Of a stretch of DNA of 64,000 bases, positions 63,808-64,000 are shown one piece after another. The position numbers and the translations under genes are program-made. Source of the DNA: Macrosoma leucophasiata (Eukaryota > Arthropoda > Insecta > Lepidoptera > Hedylidae); NCBI GenBank assembly GCA_036365455.1, contig JAWQUS010000009.1, positions 5,734,001 through 5,798,000 of the forward strand, read 5' to 3'. Below the pieces are notes generated by a model. That model was not told the origin of the DNA and searched no databases. It worked only from the letters and a program-made list of their open reading frames with translations. The first letter of the stretch is position 1. Every line of letters starts with the position of its first letter.

Positions 63808-64000
63808 TATGTTTTGAAGTGGCAAACAAGCATACAGGTCACATTGATGTTAAGTGATGACTGCAGCCTATAGACACACGAAGACCAAAGTCAAAATGCA
63901 GATGCGTTACCACTCGTGAGGCCTAAGGTGTTATGCCTCTGTGCCGGAAATTACAGGGCCGTACATTACCAACTGATCGGAACACGATAGTGCCGAACAC
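63808..64000 (-). mobile_element. Family A SINE-like repeat, runs off the window
   Basis: Minus strand from GAAGTGGCAAACAAGCATAC to GGAACACGATAGTGCCGAAC at the last base. The 5' end lies beyond the window. The poly(A) tail region (AAAACAAAACAAAAATTTG) is not a clean homopolymer. Confidence 0.75.

Overview
The window is AT-rich, intron- and transposon-dominated nuclear DNA from an insect, most probably a moth or butterfly. The evidence is the repeat content: a poly(A)-tailed SINE-like family resembling lepidopteran Bm1-type repeats, tRNA- and 5S rRNA-headed SINEs, 'CTAGCTGTGCCCGCGACTTCG' Helitron-like repeats, mariner copies, and 3' ends of CR1/Jockey- and RTE-like LINEs. There is no operon-like gene packing, no CRISPR array, no functional RNA gene I can defend, and only one protein-coding gene with good support. 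Family names come from recognition by eye and were not checked by a search.

Layout. 1-13 kb: scattered SINE copies, a complete 5S rRNA-derived SINE with an 11-bp target duplication (2301-2691), a CpG-rich block of unknown nature (8640-9165), LINE tails, and two members of an unusual element carrying tRNA-like modules (7395-7810 and 10040-10380). 11.7-27 kb: mariner copy 1, a third tRNA-module element with 58-bp direct repeats (16173-16537), Helitron-like repeats, overlapping long inverted duplications (22908-23938), nested MITEs (24684-25082), and mariner copy 2 split by a 619-bp element. 27-54 kb: about fifteen more copies of SINE-like family A, two more copies of the 619-bp element (38657-39125 and 47020-47623), mariner copy 3, a second 5S-derived SINE, and a tRNA-SINE split by a LINE 3' end (34983-36215).

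54.6-63.1 kb carries the only convincing gene: three plus-strand exons (54665-54877, 61754-61904, 62899-63025) with consensus splice sites and matching phases. They encode an acidic N-terminal segment, a short helical-looking segment and a polar segment with a dibasic site. The product is not recognised. The gene continues upstream and probably downstream of the exons seen. Its 6.9-kb intron holds a tRNA-module element, foldback MITEs, nested SINEs and a composite MITE.

The most informative structure is the 619-bp element inside mariner copy 2. Intact mariner paralogues give the empty site, and the insertion lies exactly between AAA and TTT with no target duplication. This is the signature described for Spy DNA transposons. 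The least explained structure is the tRNA-module element, four members of which are visible.
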